Shown here: piece after piece, positions 24,661-33,495 of the stretch | How positions within the stretch are numbered: position 1 is the first letter of the stretch | How the letters are laid out: the number at the start of each line of letters is the position of its first letter | Origin: an uncultured Pseudomonas sp. | GTDB taxonomy: Bacteria; Pseudomonadota; Gammaproteobacteria; Pseudomonadales; Pseudomonadaceae | Direction: 5' to 3' | NCBI RefSeq assembly: GCF_943846705.1 | Contig: NZ_OX044366.1 | Span: 4,162,838 to 4,226,837, forward strand | Length of the DNA stretch: 64,000 nt | Program-made: the position numbers and the translations under genes | Notes under the pieces: generated by a model | Told to the model about the DNA's origin: nothing | The model's database searches: none | What the model saw: the letters and a program-made list of their open reading frames with translations, nothing else

Positions 24661-25242
24661 TTAGGTTTCCTGCAACAACGGCTGCAGGGATCGATCAATG
24701 GCCTCGCGTGCCCGGAAAATTCGCGAACGCACGGTGCCAACTGGACACTGCATGACGCTGGCAATGTCCTCGTAACTCAGACCATCAAATTCACGCAAGG
24801 TTAGCGCTGTGCGTAAATCTTCTGGCAATTGCTCAATACTGCGGTGCACCGTGGCCTCGATCTCGTCACGCAACAACACACGTTCCGGCGACTCGATATT
24901 CTTCAGGGCGTGATCGCCATCGTAGAACTCGGCATCCTCAGCACTTACATCACTGTCTGGCGGCCGGCGGCCACGCGACACCAAATGGTTCTTCGCCGTG
25001 TTGATGGCGATGCGATACAGCCAGGTATAAAACGCACTGTCACCGCGAAAATTACCCAACGCCCGGTAGGCCTTAATGAAGGCTTCCTGCGCTACATCCT
25101 GTGCCTCATGGGTGTCATGCACAAAACGCACGATCAACCCGAGAATCTTGTGCTGGTACTTGAGCACCAATAGATCAAATGCACGCTTGTCGCCGCGCTG
25201 TACGCGCTCGACCAGCTGCTGATCATCTTCCTGGGTTAGCAT
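24661..25242 (-). CDS. algU: Extracytoplasmic-function sigma factor AlgU (sigma-22, RpoE)
   Basis: AlgU is the ECF sigma factor for envelope stress and alginate genes. It is 193 residues long, the standard size. Region 2 includes AQDVAQEAFIKAYRALGNFR and FYTWLYRIAINTAKNH; region 4 includes LTLREFDGLSYEDIASVMQC and GTVRSRIFRAREA. It heads the algU-mucA-mucB-mucC-mucD operon. An AlgU-type promoter candidate at 25498-25524 is consistent with the known autoregulation of this gene. Confidence 0.98.
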   Translation of the reverse strand: MLTQEDDQQLVERVQRGDKRAFDLLVLKYQHKILGLIVRFVHDTHEAQDVAQEAFIKAYRALGNFRGDSAFYTWLYRIAINTAKNHLVSRGRRPPDSDVSAEDAEFYDGDHALKNIESPERVLLRDEIEATVHRSIEQLPEDLRTALTLREFDGLSYEDIASVMQCPVGTVRSRIFRAREAIDRSLQPLLQET

Positions 25243-25609
25243 GAAAACTCCTCATTAGGTTTGAAGGAGCGCAAGCCGACCCGTGAATCGGTCTGCCAAA
25301 GTAGACTTGGGCATTGCGCAAAAGTTCTCTCCTTCAAACAAGCTTCCTGCAGATCACTTAAAAGCCCTGCACGGAATAGCGCAGCAAAGGGACTCCGATG
25401 CTGCACTTTTAGTCTCGACCACCCGCAGGCCATGCAAAAGCTGCAAGCCCATTGTAAAGCCGTCTGACACGACGAATTGGCACCTAAATAACCGCCTATG
25501 GAACTCGAAACACTTAAAAAGTTCCCGAGCAACGCACTTGGTCATAAGCCGGCTATTGTGCAGCCCACCCCCTCTATATACTAGGGGCCGCTTTTCGCGG
25601 AATTCGAAC
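25243..25609. other. Divergent algU-nadB regulatory region (367 bp)
   Basis: No gene is supported here, although the nadB frame stays open upstream to 25283. It must contain the promoters of algU and nadB. The only site assigned is the AlgU-like promoter at 25498-25524. This leaves an algU leader of about 250 nt. Confidence 0.7.
25498..25524 (-). promoter_or_regulatory. Candidate AlgU (sigma-22)-dependent promoter of algU
   Basis: The minus strand has GAACTT (25519-25524), a 16-bp spacer and TCCAT (25498-25502). The -35 is a perfect match to the AlgU/RpoE consensus; the -10 matches only partly (TCnAA/TCTGA). Autoregulation from such promoters is known for algU in P. aeruginosa. Confidence 0.5.
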
Positions 25610-27226
25610 ATGAGCCAACATTACCAACACGACGTTTTGGTTATCGGTAGCGGCGCCGCCGGCCTGACCCTGGCCCTGACGCTGCCAGCGCATCTACGCA
25701 TTGCCGTGCTGAGCAAGGGCAACCTGGCCAACGGTTCCACTTACTGGGCGCAAGGCGGCGTGGCGGCGGTGCTGGATGACACCGACACAGTCGAATCGCA
25801 TGTCGAAGACACCCTCAACGCAGGCGGCGGCCTGTGCCGCGAGGATGCCGTGCGCTTTACCGTGGAACACAGTCGCGAAGCCATCCAGTGGCTGATTAAT
25901 CAGGGCGTCCCTTTTACCCGTGACGACCAGACTGCTCGCGAAGATGGCGGCTTTGAATTCCACCTGACCCGCGAAGGTGGCCATAGTCATAGGCGCATCA
26001 TTCACGCCGCCGACGCGACCGGCGCGGCGATTTTTAACACCCTGCTCGAACAAACCAAACAGCGCAGCAATATCGAATTGCTGGAGCAACGCGTCGCCGT
26101 CGACCTGATCACCGAACGTAAACTCGGCCTGGATGGCCAGCGCTGCCTCGGCGCTTACGTGCTCAACCGCGCCAGCGGCGAAGTTGACACCTTCAGCGCG
26201 CGCTTTGTGATTCTCGCCACCGGCGGTGCGGCCAAGGTCTACCTCTACACCAGCAACCCGGACGGCGCCTGCGGCGACGGCATTGCCATGGCCTGGCGCG
26301 CCGGTTGCCGAGTTGGCAACCTGGAATTCAACCAGTTCCACCCAACCTGCCTGTACCACCCGAAGGCAAAAAGCTTTCTAGTCACCGAGGCGCTGCGCGG
26401 CGAAGGCGCACTACTCAAACTGCCCAACGGCGAACGTTTTATGCCGCGCTTCGATGAGCGCGCCGAACTGGCCCCACGGGATATCGTCGCCCGCGCCATC
26501 GACCACGAGATGAAGCGCCTAGGGATTGACTGCGTCTTCTTGGATATCAGCCATAAACCGGCTGAGTTTGTGAAGTCGCACTTCCCAACCGTATACGAGC
26601 GCTGCCTGGACTTCGGCATCGACATCACCAAAGAGCCCATTCCAGTAGTGCCCGCCGCGCACTACACCTGCGGCGGCGTACTGGTCGATCAGCACAGCCA
26701 TACCGACGTGCCCGGCTTGTATGCCATCGGCGAAACCAGTTTTACCGGCTTGCACGGGGCCAACCGCATGGCCAGTAACTCACTGCTGGAGTGCTTCGTG
26801 TACGCACGCGCGGCGGCGGCCGACATCGTCAGCCAGCTGGACCAAGTGCAAACACCCGCAGCACTGCCCAGCTGGGATGCCAGCCAGGTCACCGATTCGG
26901 ACGAAGACGTGATCATTGCGCACAACTGGGACGAACTACGGCGTTTTATGTGGGACTACGTCGGTATCGTGCGCACCAACAAACGCCTACAGCGTGCCGA
27001 GCACCGGGTGCGCCTGCTGCTCGACGAGATTGACGAATTTTACAGCAACTACAAGGTCAGCCGCGACCTGATCGAGCTGCGCAACCTGGCTCAGGTCGCC
27101 GAACTGATGATTCGCTCGGCCATGCTGCGCCATGAAAGCCGCGGCCTGCACTACACCCTGGACTACCCACAGCAGTTGGCCGAAGCCAAAGACACTATTT
27201 TGCTGCCGCCCACCTATGACGACTGA
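25610..27226 (+). CDS. nadB: L-aspartate oxidase NadB
   Basis: NadB oxidises L-aspartate to iminoaspartate with FAD, the first step of de novo NAD synthesis; NadA is not in the window. The 538-residue product has the N-terminal FAD motif VLVIGSGAAGLTLAL, the STYWAQGGVAAVL and HTHxxR-like GGHSHRRIIHAAD boxes, and ETSFTGLHGANRMASNSLLE near the C-terminal part of the flavin domain. ATG at 25610 gives the family length. The 3' end overlaps the convergent ygfX gene by 32 bp. Confidence 0.96.
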   Translation: MSQHYQHDVLVIGSGAAGLTLALTLPAHLRIAVLSKGNLANGSTYWAQGGVAAVLDDTDTVESHVEDTLNAGGGLCREDAVRFTVEHSREAIQWLINQGVPFTRDDQTAREDGGFEFHLTREGGHSHRRIIHAADATGAAIFNTLLEQTKQRSNIELLEQRVAVDLITERKLGLDGQRCLGAYVLNRASGEVDTFSARFVILATGGAAKVYLYTSNPDGACGDGIAMAWRAGCRVGNLEFNQFHPTCLYHPKAKSFLVTEALRGEGALLKLPNGERFMPRFDERAELAPRDIVARAIDHEMKRLGIDCVFLDISHKPAEFVKSHFPTVYERCLDFGIDITKEPIPVVPAAHYTCGGVLVDQHSHTDVPGLYAIGETSFTGLHGANRMASNSLLECFVYARAAAADIVSQLDQVQTPAALPSWDASQVTDSDEDVIIAHNWDELRRFMWDYVGIVRTNKRLQRAEHRVRLLLDEIDEFYSNYKVSRDLIELRNLAQVAELMIRSAMLRHESRGLHYTLDYPQQLAEAKDTILLPPTYDD

Positions 27227-27647
27227 ATTTCAGCCGCACGCGTAAGCGCCGGTGCTGATCGCGCGACAGGCTGTCGCGGACGACGCACAGCGAGCGCACG
27301 CGCCGCTGCCCGGGCAGACGAAAGCGCAGCAATACCATGAGCGGTAACGCCAGACTATCTGGATGCAGCTCGATTGACTGCCAGCCCTGCGCGGCACTGT
27401 GCACCTGCCAACCATCCGCCGTGCAACGCAGCGCCCGATAGGCAGCGGGCGACATCAACAGCAGGTGGCGCGGCACGACCCAGGTAGCGTGCACCAGACA
27501 GCACAACAGCCCCAGCCCGCGCGCCCACAATGGGATGTCCACCCAGCTCAGACTGAGCAGCGCCAGCCCCTGGATCAGGGCATAGCACGCCAGCAGCCAG
27601 CGCGAAGGCTGCCACTGGCATTCGAAGCCATCACTTTGGCTGGACAC
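27195..27647 (-). CDS. ygfX: YgfX-type membrane protein
   Basis: A 150-residue protein with two N-terminal membrane helices (~17-35 and ~40-60) and a basic cytoplasmic tail. It is of the YgfX family that is encoded next to sdhE (ygfY) in many gammaproteobacteria; E. coli YgfX/CptA has been described as a toxin affecting cytoskeletal proteins, with SdhE once proposed as its antitoxin, but these claims are debated. The start is GTG at 27647, overlapping the sdhE 3' end by 17 bp. The sequence is divergent and the assignment rests strongly on position. Confidence 0.72.
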   Translation of the reverse strand: MSSQSDGFECQWQPSRWLLACYALIQGLALLSLSWVDIPLWARGLGLLCCLVHATWVVPRHLLLMSPAAYRALRCTADGWQVHSAAQGWQSIELHPDSLALPLMVLLRFRLPGQRRVRSLCVVRDSLSRDQHRRLRVRLKFSRHRWAAAK

Positions 27648-27885
27648 GGTCCAGAATCATTCGAACCATGCGCTTGAGGTCGGCATCTTCCGGTTCGCCA
27701 CGCTGCATAAACCAACCAAACATGTCTTGGTCTTCACATTCGAGCAGTTTGCGATATCGCTCGCGATCCGCCTCATCGAGCTGCGGATAAACCTCTCTGA
27801 CGAAGGGCACCAACAGCACATCCAACTCCAGCATGCCGCGGCGGCTGTGCCAAAACAGACGATTGAGTTCAACCGAGTCGACCAT
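27631..27885 (-). CDS. sdhE: FAD assembly factor SdhE
   Basis: SdhE promotes covalent attachment of FAD to succinate dehydrogenase and fumarate reductase. The 84-residue product contains the diagnostic RRGMLELD motif (RGxxE) near residue 16 and FVREVYPQLDEADRERY, LLECEDQDMFGW. The ATG at 27885 follows AAGGAG by 7 bp. It forms a two-gene unit with ygfX and is divergent from ygfZ, the usual neighbourhood in this group. Confidence 0.93.
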   Translation of the reverse strand: MVDSVELNRLFWHSRRGMLELDVLLVPFVREVYPQLDEADRERYRKLLECEDQDMFGWFMQRGEPEDADLKRMVRMILDRVQPK

Positions 27886-28048
27886 GGGTATGCTCCTTGG
27901 ATAAGGCGCGCAGTATACCGATGAAAAGCGCCCCTGTTGACCGCATGCATGCAATGCGCCACGACGAAGCAGCGGCAAGCGCTGACAAGGTGCGAGGCGC
28001 GCTCTATGATAAGCCCCCTCTCTTTTATCCAGCGATACCAAACCGACC

Positions 28049-28990
28049 ATGGCCGACACCGCGTTTTATTGCACCCTCAGCCACGAAGGCATCCTCGCCG
28101 TACGCGGCCCGGACGCCAGCAAATTCCTCCAGGGCCAAGTCACCTGCAACCTCAACTACCTGAGCGCCAGCCAATCCAGCCTCGGCGCGCGCTGCACGCC
28201 CAAAGGCCGCATGCAGTCGAGCTTTCGCATTGTCAGCGTGAGTGACGGCTACTTGCTGGCGATGGCCAGCGAACTGCTTGACGCACAGCTAGCTGATCTA
28301 AAGAAATACGCCGCCTTCAGCAAGTCCAAGCTAACCGACGAAAGCCAGGACTGGCTACGCCTTGGCTTGAGCGGTGGTGATGACGCCCTGCACAGCCTGG
28401 GCCTGGAACTGCCAGCAGCTACCGACAGCGTGGCGCATTACAATGAATTGCTGGCCCTGCGCCTGAGCGATGGCCGCGCCGAGCTGTGGATACCCGCTGC
28501 CCAGGCCGAAGCCGTCCAAGCCCAACTGGCCAGCCAGCTACCAGAAGCACCGCTCAATGACTGGCTATTGGCGCAGGTGCGCGCTGGGATTGGTCAGGTC
28601 ATGGGCAGTACCCGCGAGCTGTTTATCCCGCAGATGATCAACCTGCAGGCGGTGGGCGGGGTCAGTTTTAAGAAAGGCTGCTACACCGGCCAGGAAATCG
28701 TCGCGCGCATGCAATACCTGGGCAAACTCAAACGCCGCCTGTATCGCCTTGAGCTGCATGACAAGCAAGTGCCAGAGCCGGCTACTGGGCTGTTCTCGCC
28801 CAGCCATGCATCCAGTGTCGGTGAGGTCGTGTTGGCGGCCCGCAGTGAAACGGGTGTCGAACTGCTGGCCGTGCTGCAGGACGATGCCGCACTGAATGGC
28901 CAGGTTCATCTAGGCTCTGCCGAGGGCAGCCCGCTGAGCGTGCTTGATTTGCCGTATACCCTGGATTCAGACCGCGACATACAGCGCTGA
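28049..28990 (+). CDS. ygfZ: Folate-binding Fe-S cluster protein YgfZ
   Basis: YgfZ is a folate-dependent protein related to GcvT that helps maintain certain iron-sulfur enzymes such as MiaB. The 313-residue product contains the YgfZ signature KGCYTGQE at ~209-216, with the functional Cys at 211, and the N-terminal FLQGQVTCNL. The ATG at 28049 fits the family start. It is divergent from sdhE. Confidence 0.93.
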   Translation: MADTAFYCTLSHEGILAVRGPDASKFLQGQVTCNLNYLSASQSSLGARCTPKGRMQSSFRIVSVSDGYLLAMASELLDAQLADLKKYAAFSKSKLTDESQDWLRLGLSGGDDALHSLGLELPAATDSVAHYNELLALRLSDGRAELWIPAAQAEAVQAQLASQLPEAPLNDWLLAQVRAGIGQVMGSTRELFIPQMINLQAVGGVSFKKGCYTGQEIVARMQYLGKLKRRLYRLELHDKQVPEPATGLFSPSHASSVGEVVLAARSETGVELLAVLQDDAALNGQVHLGSAEGSPLSVLDLPYTLDSDRDIQR

Positions 28991-29045
28991 GCATCGCGCA
29001 TTTCTTATTACTTTTACTTGCCTCACCGCCTAAAGAGAATTGTCC

Positions 29046-29882
29046 ATGAGTAAGCTTGCCGAGAAAGTCCAGAAGGAACTGAGCCAGGCCATCGACAACG
29101 ATGAACTGGTACTGCCGACCCTGCCGGAGGTCGCGCTAAAAGTCCGCGAGGCAGCAGAGGACCCGAATATCGGCATTGCGCAACTGAGCAAAGTCATCGG
29201 CAACGACGCGGCGCTGACGGCGCGCATCATCAAGGTGGTCAACAGCCCGCTACTGCGCACCAACAAAGAAATCACCGACCTGCAAATGGCCGTAGGTCGT
29301 CTCGGCATCAACTACACCTGCAACCTCGCCACGGGCCTCGCCATGGAGCAGATGTTCCAGGCAACCAGCGACGTGGTTGACCGTAAAATGCGCGAAGTGT
29401 GGAATAAAAGCACGGAAATCGCCGGCATCTGCCACGTACTGTGCAAGCACTACACCCGCCTGCTGCCCGACCAAGCCACGCTCGCGGGCTTAGTGCACCA
29501 GATCGGCGTCCTGCCGATCCTCACCTACGCCGAAGAACACAGCGAACTGCTGGCCGACTCGATCAGCCTCAACCATGTGATTGAGCAGATCCACCCGCTG
29601 ATCGGTGACAAGATCCTGCGCGCCTGGGACTTCCCTGAGCAGATTGCCATGGTGCCCAGCCAGTACCTCGACTTCACCCGCGACAGCGCCAAGGTCGACT
29701 ATGTCGATATCGTCCAGGTCGCCACCCTGCAGAGCTACCTGGGCAGCGAGCACCCCTACACTCAGCTGGACTGGAGCCAGATCCCCGCGTTCCGCAAGCT
29801 CGGCCTAGACCCGAGCCAGAACATCAATGACGACGAAGACCTGTCAGCGGCGATGGAAGCGGCCATGAGCATGCTGCAGTAA
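29046..29882 (+). CDS. HDOD-domain signalling protein
   Basis: A 278-residue soluble HDOD protein with the characteristic LPTLPEVALKVREAAEDPNIGI and VIGNDAALTARIIKVVNSPLL segments and, near residue 150, LVHQIGVLPIL. The phosphohydrolase HD pair is not conserved, as expected for HDOD. It is a different paralogue from the one at 5.2 kb, with only moderate similarity. ATG at 29046 is used in preference to a TTG two codons earlier. It is convergent with tctE with a 38-bp gap and no clear terminator. Confidence 0.87.
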   Translation: MSKLAEKVQKELSQAIDNDELVLPTLPEVALKVREAAEDPNIGIAQLSKVIGNDAALTARIIKVVNSPLLRTNKEITDLQMAVGRLGINYTCNLATGLAMEQMFQATSDVVDRKMREVWNKSTEIAGICHVLCKHYTRLLPDQATLAGLVHQIGVLPILTYAEEHSELLADSISLNHVIEQIHPLIGDKILRAWDFPEQIAMVPSQYLDFTRDSAKVDYVDIVQVATLQSYLGSEHPYTQLDWSQIPAFRKLGLDPSQNINDDEDLSAAMEAAMSMLQ

Positions 29883-29920
29883 CGGCGCAGCACAGCCCGC
29901 ACGGTTGCTGCAGCGCCCAC

Positions 29921-31336
29921 TCACTCGGCCGCTGCAGCAAACTCAACGCGCACCCGCAACCCCTGTGGTTGCACCTGATGCAGGCTGATCTGCGCCTGAT
30001 GAGCGCGACAAATCTCACCGACAATCGCCAGCCCCAAGCCCGCCCCCGAACCCTTACTGCTGTGCCGATAGAAGCGGGCAAATACCCGCTCATGCGCCTC
30101 CGGCGGAATACCTGGGCCGTCGTCCTCGACCTCCAGCACCGCATTCGGCAGCACCCGCAGCACCACATTGCCGCCGGCCGGGGTGTGTGCGAGGGCGTTA
30201 TCCAGCAGGTTGCACAGCAGTTCGTTGAGCAAGGTTGTCTCACCGCTAAGCCATACCGGCTGTTCGGCTTCCAACGCCAGGGCGATGCCTTTTGCGTGGG
30301 CCAACGGTGCCAGCGCCATCCCCAGTTCGCGGGCCAGTTGACTTAAATCCAGACGCTGCGCACCTCCTTCGGCAATGGCCCGCGCACCGCTTTCGATACG
30401 CGCCAATGAGAGCAACTGATTGGCCAGATGGGTCAGCTTATCGGTGTTCTGCGCGGCGTCCTCCAGCGTACTGCGCCACACGGCGGGCTCTTCAGTACGC
30501 AGCCCCAGTTCAACCCGAGCCTTGAGCGCGGCCAGCGGCGTTCGCAGTTCATGGGAGGCATCGGCAATAAACTGCGATTGGCGCTCAAACAGATTACGCA
30601 GGCGTTCATTGAACTGGTTCAGCGCATCGATCAACGGGCGCAGCTCACGCGGCATGCCGAGCTCTGACAATGGCTGCAGATCGTCGCTGGTACGCTCCGC
30701 CACACTGCGACGCAAGGCATCCAACGGGCGCAGCGCGGCACTCACCGCCAACCACACCAGCAGCAAGGCACTCAACGACAGCAACCCCATGCGCCACAGG
30801 GTGCCGAGCAGCAGCTCGCGGGCCATGCGCTCACGTGCACCCTGGGTTTCCGCCACGCGAATTTCCGCGACGCCATTGAGCCCCGGCTCACTGACGGGCT
30901 GCAACAGGCTGACCACCCGCACGCCCTGGCTGCGGTACTCCGCGTCATAGAAATGCGCCAAGGCCGGGTAATCATCGGTACGTTTGGTGCCAGGCGGGGC
31001 TGGCGGTAAACCTTCATAACCGGAGACCAGCGCGCCCTGCACATCCAGCACCTGGTAATAGATGCGCCCGGCGCTGTCATAGGCGAAGGTGTCCAGCGCC
31101 ACATAGGGCACATTGGCATTCAAGCGCCCTGCCGTGGTGTACAGGCCATCGGCAATCGCCCGCGCCGAGGCCAGCAAGGTGCGGTCATAGGCGGTATCGG
31201 CGGCCTGCCGTGCACTCCAGTAAGCACTCAGGCTGCTGACCAGCAGAATCAACGTCAGCAGTAACGCCAGACGGCGGATCAAGCGCCCACGCAAGCTCCC
31301 GGGCGCAGCCACTGTGGGCTTACTGTGCGCTGTCAC
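29921..31336 (-). CDS. tctE: Sensor histidine kinase TctE
   Basis: A 471-residue inner-membrane kinase of the TctE type: membrane helices at ~20-40 and ~180-203 enclosing a 2CSK_N-like periplasmic sensor domain, then HisKA with phospho-acceptor H262 (SHELRTPL) and a HATPase domain with N and G boxes (LLDNALAHTP, DDGPGIP, GAGLGLAIV). With TctD it is expected to sense external tricarboxylates and switch on the adjacent porin and transporter. Its start overlaps the tctD end by 17 bp. Confidence 0.9.
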   Translation of the reverse strand: MTAHSKPTVAAPGSLRGRLIRRLALLLTLILLVSSLSAYWSARQAADTAYDRTLLASARAIADGLYTTAGRLNANVPYVALDTFAYDSAGRIYYQVLDVQGALVSGYEGLPPAPPGTKRTDDYPALAHFYDAEYRSQGVRVVSLLQPVSEPGLNGVAEIRVAETQGARERMARELLLGTLWRMGLLSLSALLLVWLAVSAALRPLDALRRSVAERTSDDLQPLSELGMPRELRPLIDALNQFNERLRNLFERQSQFIADASHELRTPLAALKARVELGLRTEEPAVWRSTLEDAAQNTDKLTHLANQLLSLARIESGARAIAEGGAQRLDLSQLARELGMALAPLAHAKGIALALEAEQPVWLSGETTLLNELLCNLLDNALAHTPAGGNVVLRVLPNAVLEVEDDGPGIPPEAHERVFARFYRHSSKGSGAGLGLAIVGEICRAHQAQISLHQVQPQGLRVRVEFAAAAE

Positions 31337-32000
31337 CCAGTGCCTCCAGCAAATAGCCCAGACCGCGGAAGGTGACGATTTTCACCCCGCCGCCTTCAAG
31401 CTTTTTACGCAGGCGATGCACGTAAATTTCGATGGCGTCGCTGCTGGCCTCCTCGTCCAAACCAAACACCAGGGCGGCCAGTTGCTCCTTGCTCATCACC
31501 CGTCCAGGCCGGGCGATCATCGCCTCCAGCACCGCCTGCTCGCGGGAAGTCAGGGCCAGCAGCCCATCGGCCAGGGTGAAGCGTCGGGTATCCAGGTCAT
31601 ACAGCAGATTGCCGCAGCGCTGCTGTCGCTCACCGCCCAGCACAGTGCGGCGCAGCAACGCCTTGACCCGCGCTTCCAGCTCGCTCAGCTCAAAAGGTTT
31701 CGCCAGGTAATCGTCAGCCCCCAGATTAAGGCCATGCACCCGATCCTTGACCTCGCCACGGGCGGTGAGCATCAGCACCGGCAGGGTTTTGCCACGCTCA
31801 CGTAACCGCGCCAATACCTGAAAACCATCGAGGCGCGGCAAGCCAATATCGAGAATCGCCAAGGCGTACTCTTCGCTACTCAAGGCCAGGTCAGCGGCCA
31901 CACCGTCGTGCAGCATGTCCACGTTAAGCCCGATGCCACGCAGGGCCTGGGCCACGCTTTCAGCCAGGGGCAGATGGTCCTCGACTAATAGGACTCGCAC
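31320..32000 (-). CDS. tctD: Response regulator TctD (OmpR family)
   Basis: A 226-residue response regulator: receiver domain with phospho-acceptor Asp 51 (AILDIGLPRLDGF) and Lys in YLAKPFE, then an OmpR-type winged helix (LTSREQAVLEAMIARPG, IEIYVHRLRKKLE). The start is taken as GTG at 32000 (RVLLVED begins at residue 2); GGAG lies about 10 bp upstream, which is slightly long. A direct-repeat site matching OmpR-family operators lies between it and the divergent opdH gene. Confidence 0.9.
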   Translation of the reverse strand: MRVLLVEDHLPLAESVAQALRGIGLNVDMLHDGVAADLALSSEEYALAILDIGLPRLDGFQVLARLRERGKTLPVLMLTARGEVKDRVHGLNLGADDYLAKPFELSELEARVKALLRRTVLGGERQQRCGNLLYDLDTRRFTLADGLLALTSREQAVLEAMIARPGRVMSKEQLAALVFGLDEEASSDAIEIYVHRLRKKLEGGGVKIVTFRGLGYLLEALGDSAQ

Positions 32001-32088
32001 GGTAGTAGTACTCCACGAACTTGTTGTTATGCGCCAAGTGTAACGGTGCAAAGGCTGCCGCGAACGTTCTAGGCACTTTCTTTCAAGC

Positions 32089-32105
32089 TGAAAGCTTGGT
32101 GAAAG
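32089..32105. promoter_or_regulatory. Candidate TctD binding site in the tctD-opdH region
   Basis: TGAAAG at 32089-32094 and again at 32100-32105 form a direct repeat with an 11-bp period, typical of tandem binding by OmpR-family regulators. A third half-site in inverted orientation (CTTTCA, 32079-32084 region) precedes them. The position, about 85 bp from the tctD start and 100 bp from the opdH start, suits control of both directions. Confidence 0.6.
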
Positions 32106-32206
32106 TTTGACCTTCTAGCATCGATTTTAGGTGGCTCGACCCACCTACCTGAACGACTGACGCTGTGGCGCGCAGCCGTGACAAAAACAACAATGGAGAC
32201 CACAAG

Positions 32207-33466
32207 ATGCCGACTGCATCAAATCGGGCACTTTCGCCTGTTCATCTGCTTAGCCTGGCAATCGCCACTGCTCTGCTCGCCCCTGCAGCGCAGGCCGCTT
32301 TTATCGACGACAGTTCTGCCAACCTAAAGACCACCAACATCTACCTGAACCGTGACTATCGCGAAGGCACCGGCCAGAACAAGCGCGAGGAGTGGGGCCA
32401 GAGTTTCTGGCTTAACGTACAGTCCGGTTACACCGAAGGCCCAGTCGGCCTCGGCCTCGACGCCCAGGGCCTGCTCGGCATCAAACTGGACTCCAGCGCC
32501 GACCGCACCAGAACCGGCCTACTGCCAAGGCATGACGATGGCAAGGCACCGGATGCGTTTGGTCGTCTGGGCCTGACCGCCAAGGTCAAGGTCTCTGCCA
32601 CCGAGCTGCGCTACGGTTCGCACAGCCCCGTCCTGCCGGTGGTAGTGGCCAACGACAGCCGCCTGCTGCCGCAGGTATTCGAGGGTGGCCTGCTGACTTC
32701 CTCCGAGGTGAAGGGCCTGACCTTCACTGGCGGGCGTTTGGGCAAGGCCATCGACCGCGCCTCGACCGACGCCGAGGATTTGCAGCTCGAAAGCAAGAAT
32801 GGACGCTACGCCGGGGTCACCGCCGACCACCTCGACCTGCTGGGTTTCGACTACGAGTTCAACCAGAACCTCAAAGGCCGCTACTTCCATGGCGAACTTG
32901 AGGATGTCTACCGGCAGAACTTCTTCAATGTGCTGGCCTCCTACCCCCTGGCCGGCGGCACCATGGCTGCCGATCTGCGCCTGATGCTCAGCGACGAAAG
33001 TGGCGCAGCCAAGGCCGGCGAAGTGGACAACCGCGCACTGAACGGTGTGCTCAGTTACGCCCACAGCGGCCACAAGCTGAGCCTGGGCTATCAGGACATG
33101 AGCGGCGACACCGGCTATGCCTATATCGCGGGCAGCGACCCCTATCTGGTCAACGATTCCGCCAACGACTACGCCAACCCTGAGGAAAAATCCTGGTCAG
33201 TCCGCTACGACTACGACTTCGCCGCCCTGGGCGTGCCTGGCCTGACGGCCTACGCTCGCTATATCAAAGGCAGTGACGCGCGAATCATAGGCAGCAACGA
33301 ACGCGGCGACGAAAAGGAAACCAACCTCGAGGTCAAGTACGTGGTGCAAAGCGGCCCGGTGAAGAATCTCTTCGTGCGTCTGCGTAACGCCAACTTCCGC
33401 TCCGATTTCGCCCGCGACTCGGACGAATACCGTGTAGTCATCGGCTACACCCTGCCGATTTTTTGA
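32207..33466 (+). CDS. opdH: OprD-family tricarboxylate porin OpdH
   Basis: A 419-residue outer-membrane porin of the OprD/Occ family. The signal peptide ends in APAAQAAF; the mature start FIDDSSANLKTTNIYLNRDY is family-typical, as are the LRYGSHSPVLPVVVANDSRLLP loop and the C-terminal Phe (YTLPIF). OpdH in P. aeruginosa serves tricarboxylates such as cis-aconitate, and its place next to tctC and tctDE supports this here. ATG at 32207 with GGAG upstream is used; the frame is open to 32165. Confidence 0.9.
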   Translation: MPTASNRALSPVHLLSLAIATALLAPAAQAAFIDDSSANLKTTNIYLNRDYREGTGQNKREEWGQSFWLNVQSGYTEGPVGLGLDAQGLLGIKLDSSADRTRTGLLPRHDDGKAPDAFGRLGLTAKVKVSATELRYGSHSPVLPVVVANDSRLLPQVFEGGLLTSSEVKGLTFTGGRLGKAIDRASTDAEDLQLESKNGRYAGVTADHLDLLGFDYEFNQNLKGRYFHGELEDVYRQNFFNVLASYPLAGGTMAADLRLMLSDESGAAKAGEVDNRALNGVLSYAHSGHKLSLGYQDMSGDTGYAYIAGSDPYLVNDSANDYANPEEKSWSVRYDYDFAALGVPGLTAYARYIKGSDARIIGSNERGDEKETNLEVKYVVQSGPVKNLFVRLRNANFRSDFARDSDEYRVVIGYTLPIF

Positions 33467-33495
33467 TCAAAAATAACAATTTAGAGGATTCAATA

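Noticed and set aside
25283..25609. N-terminal extension of nadB by 109 residues
   Set aside because: NadB homologues begin at the FAD motif; the ATG at 25610 gives exactly the family length, and the extension covers the algU promoter region.
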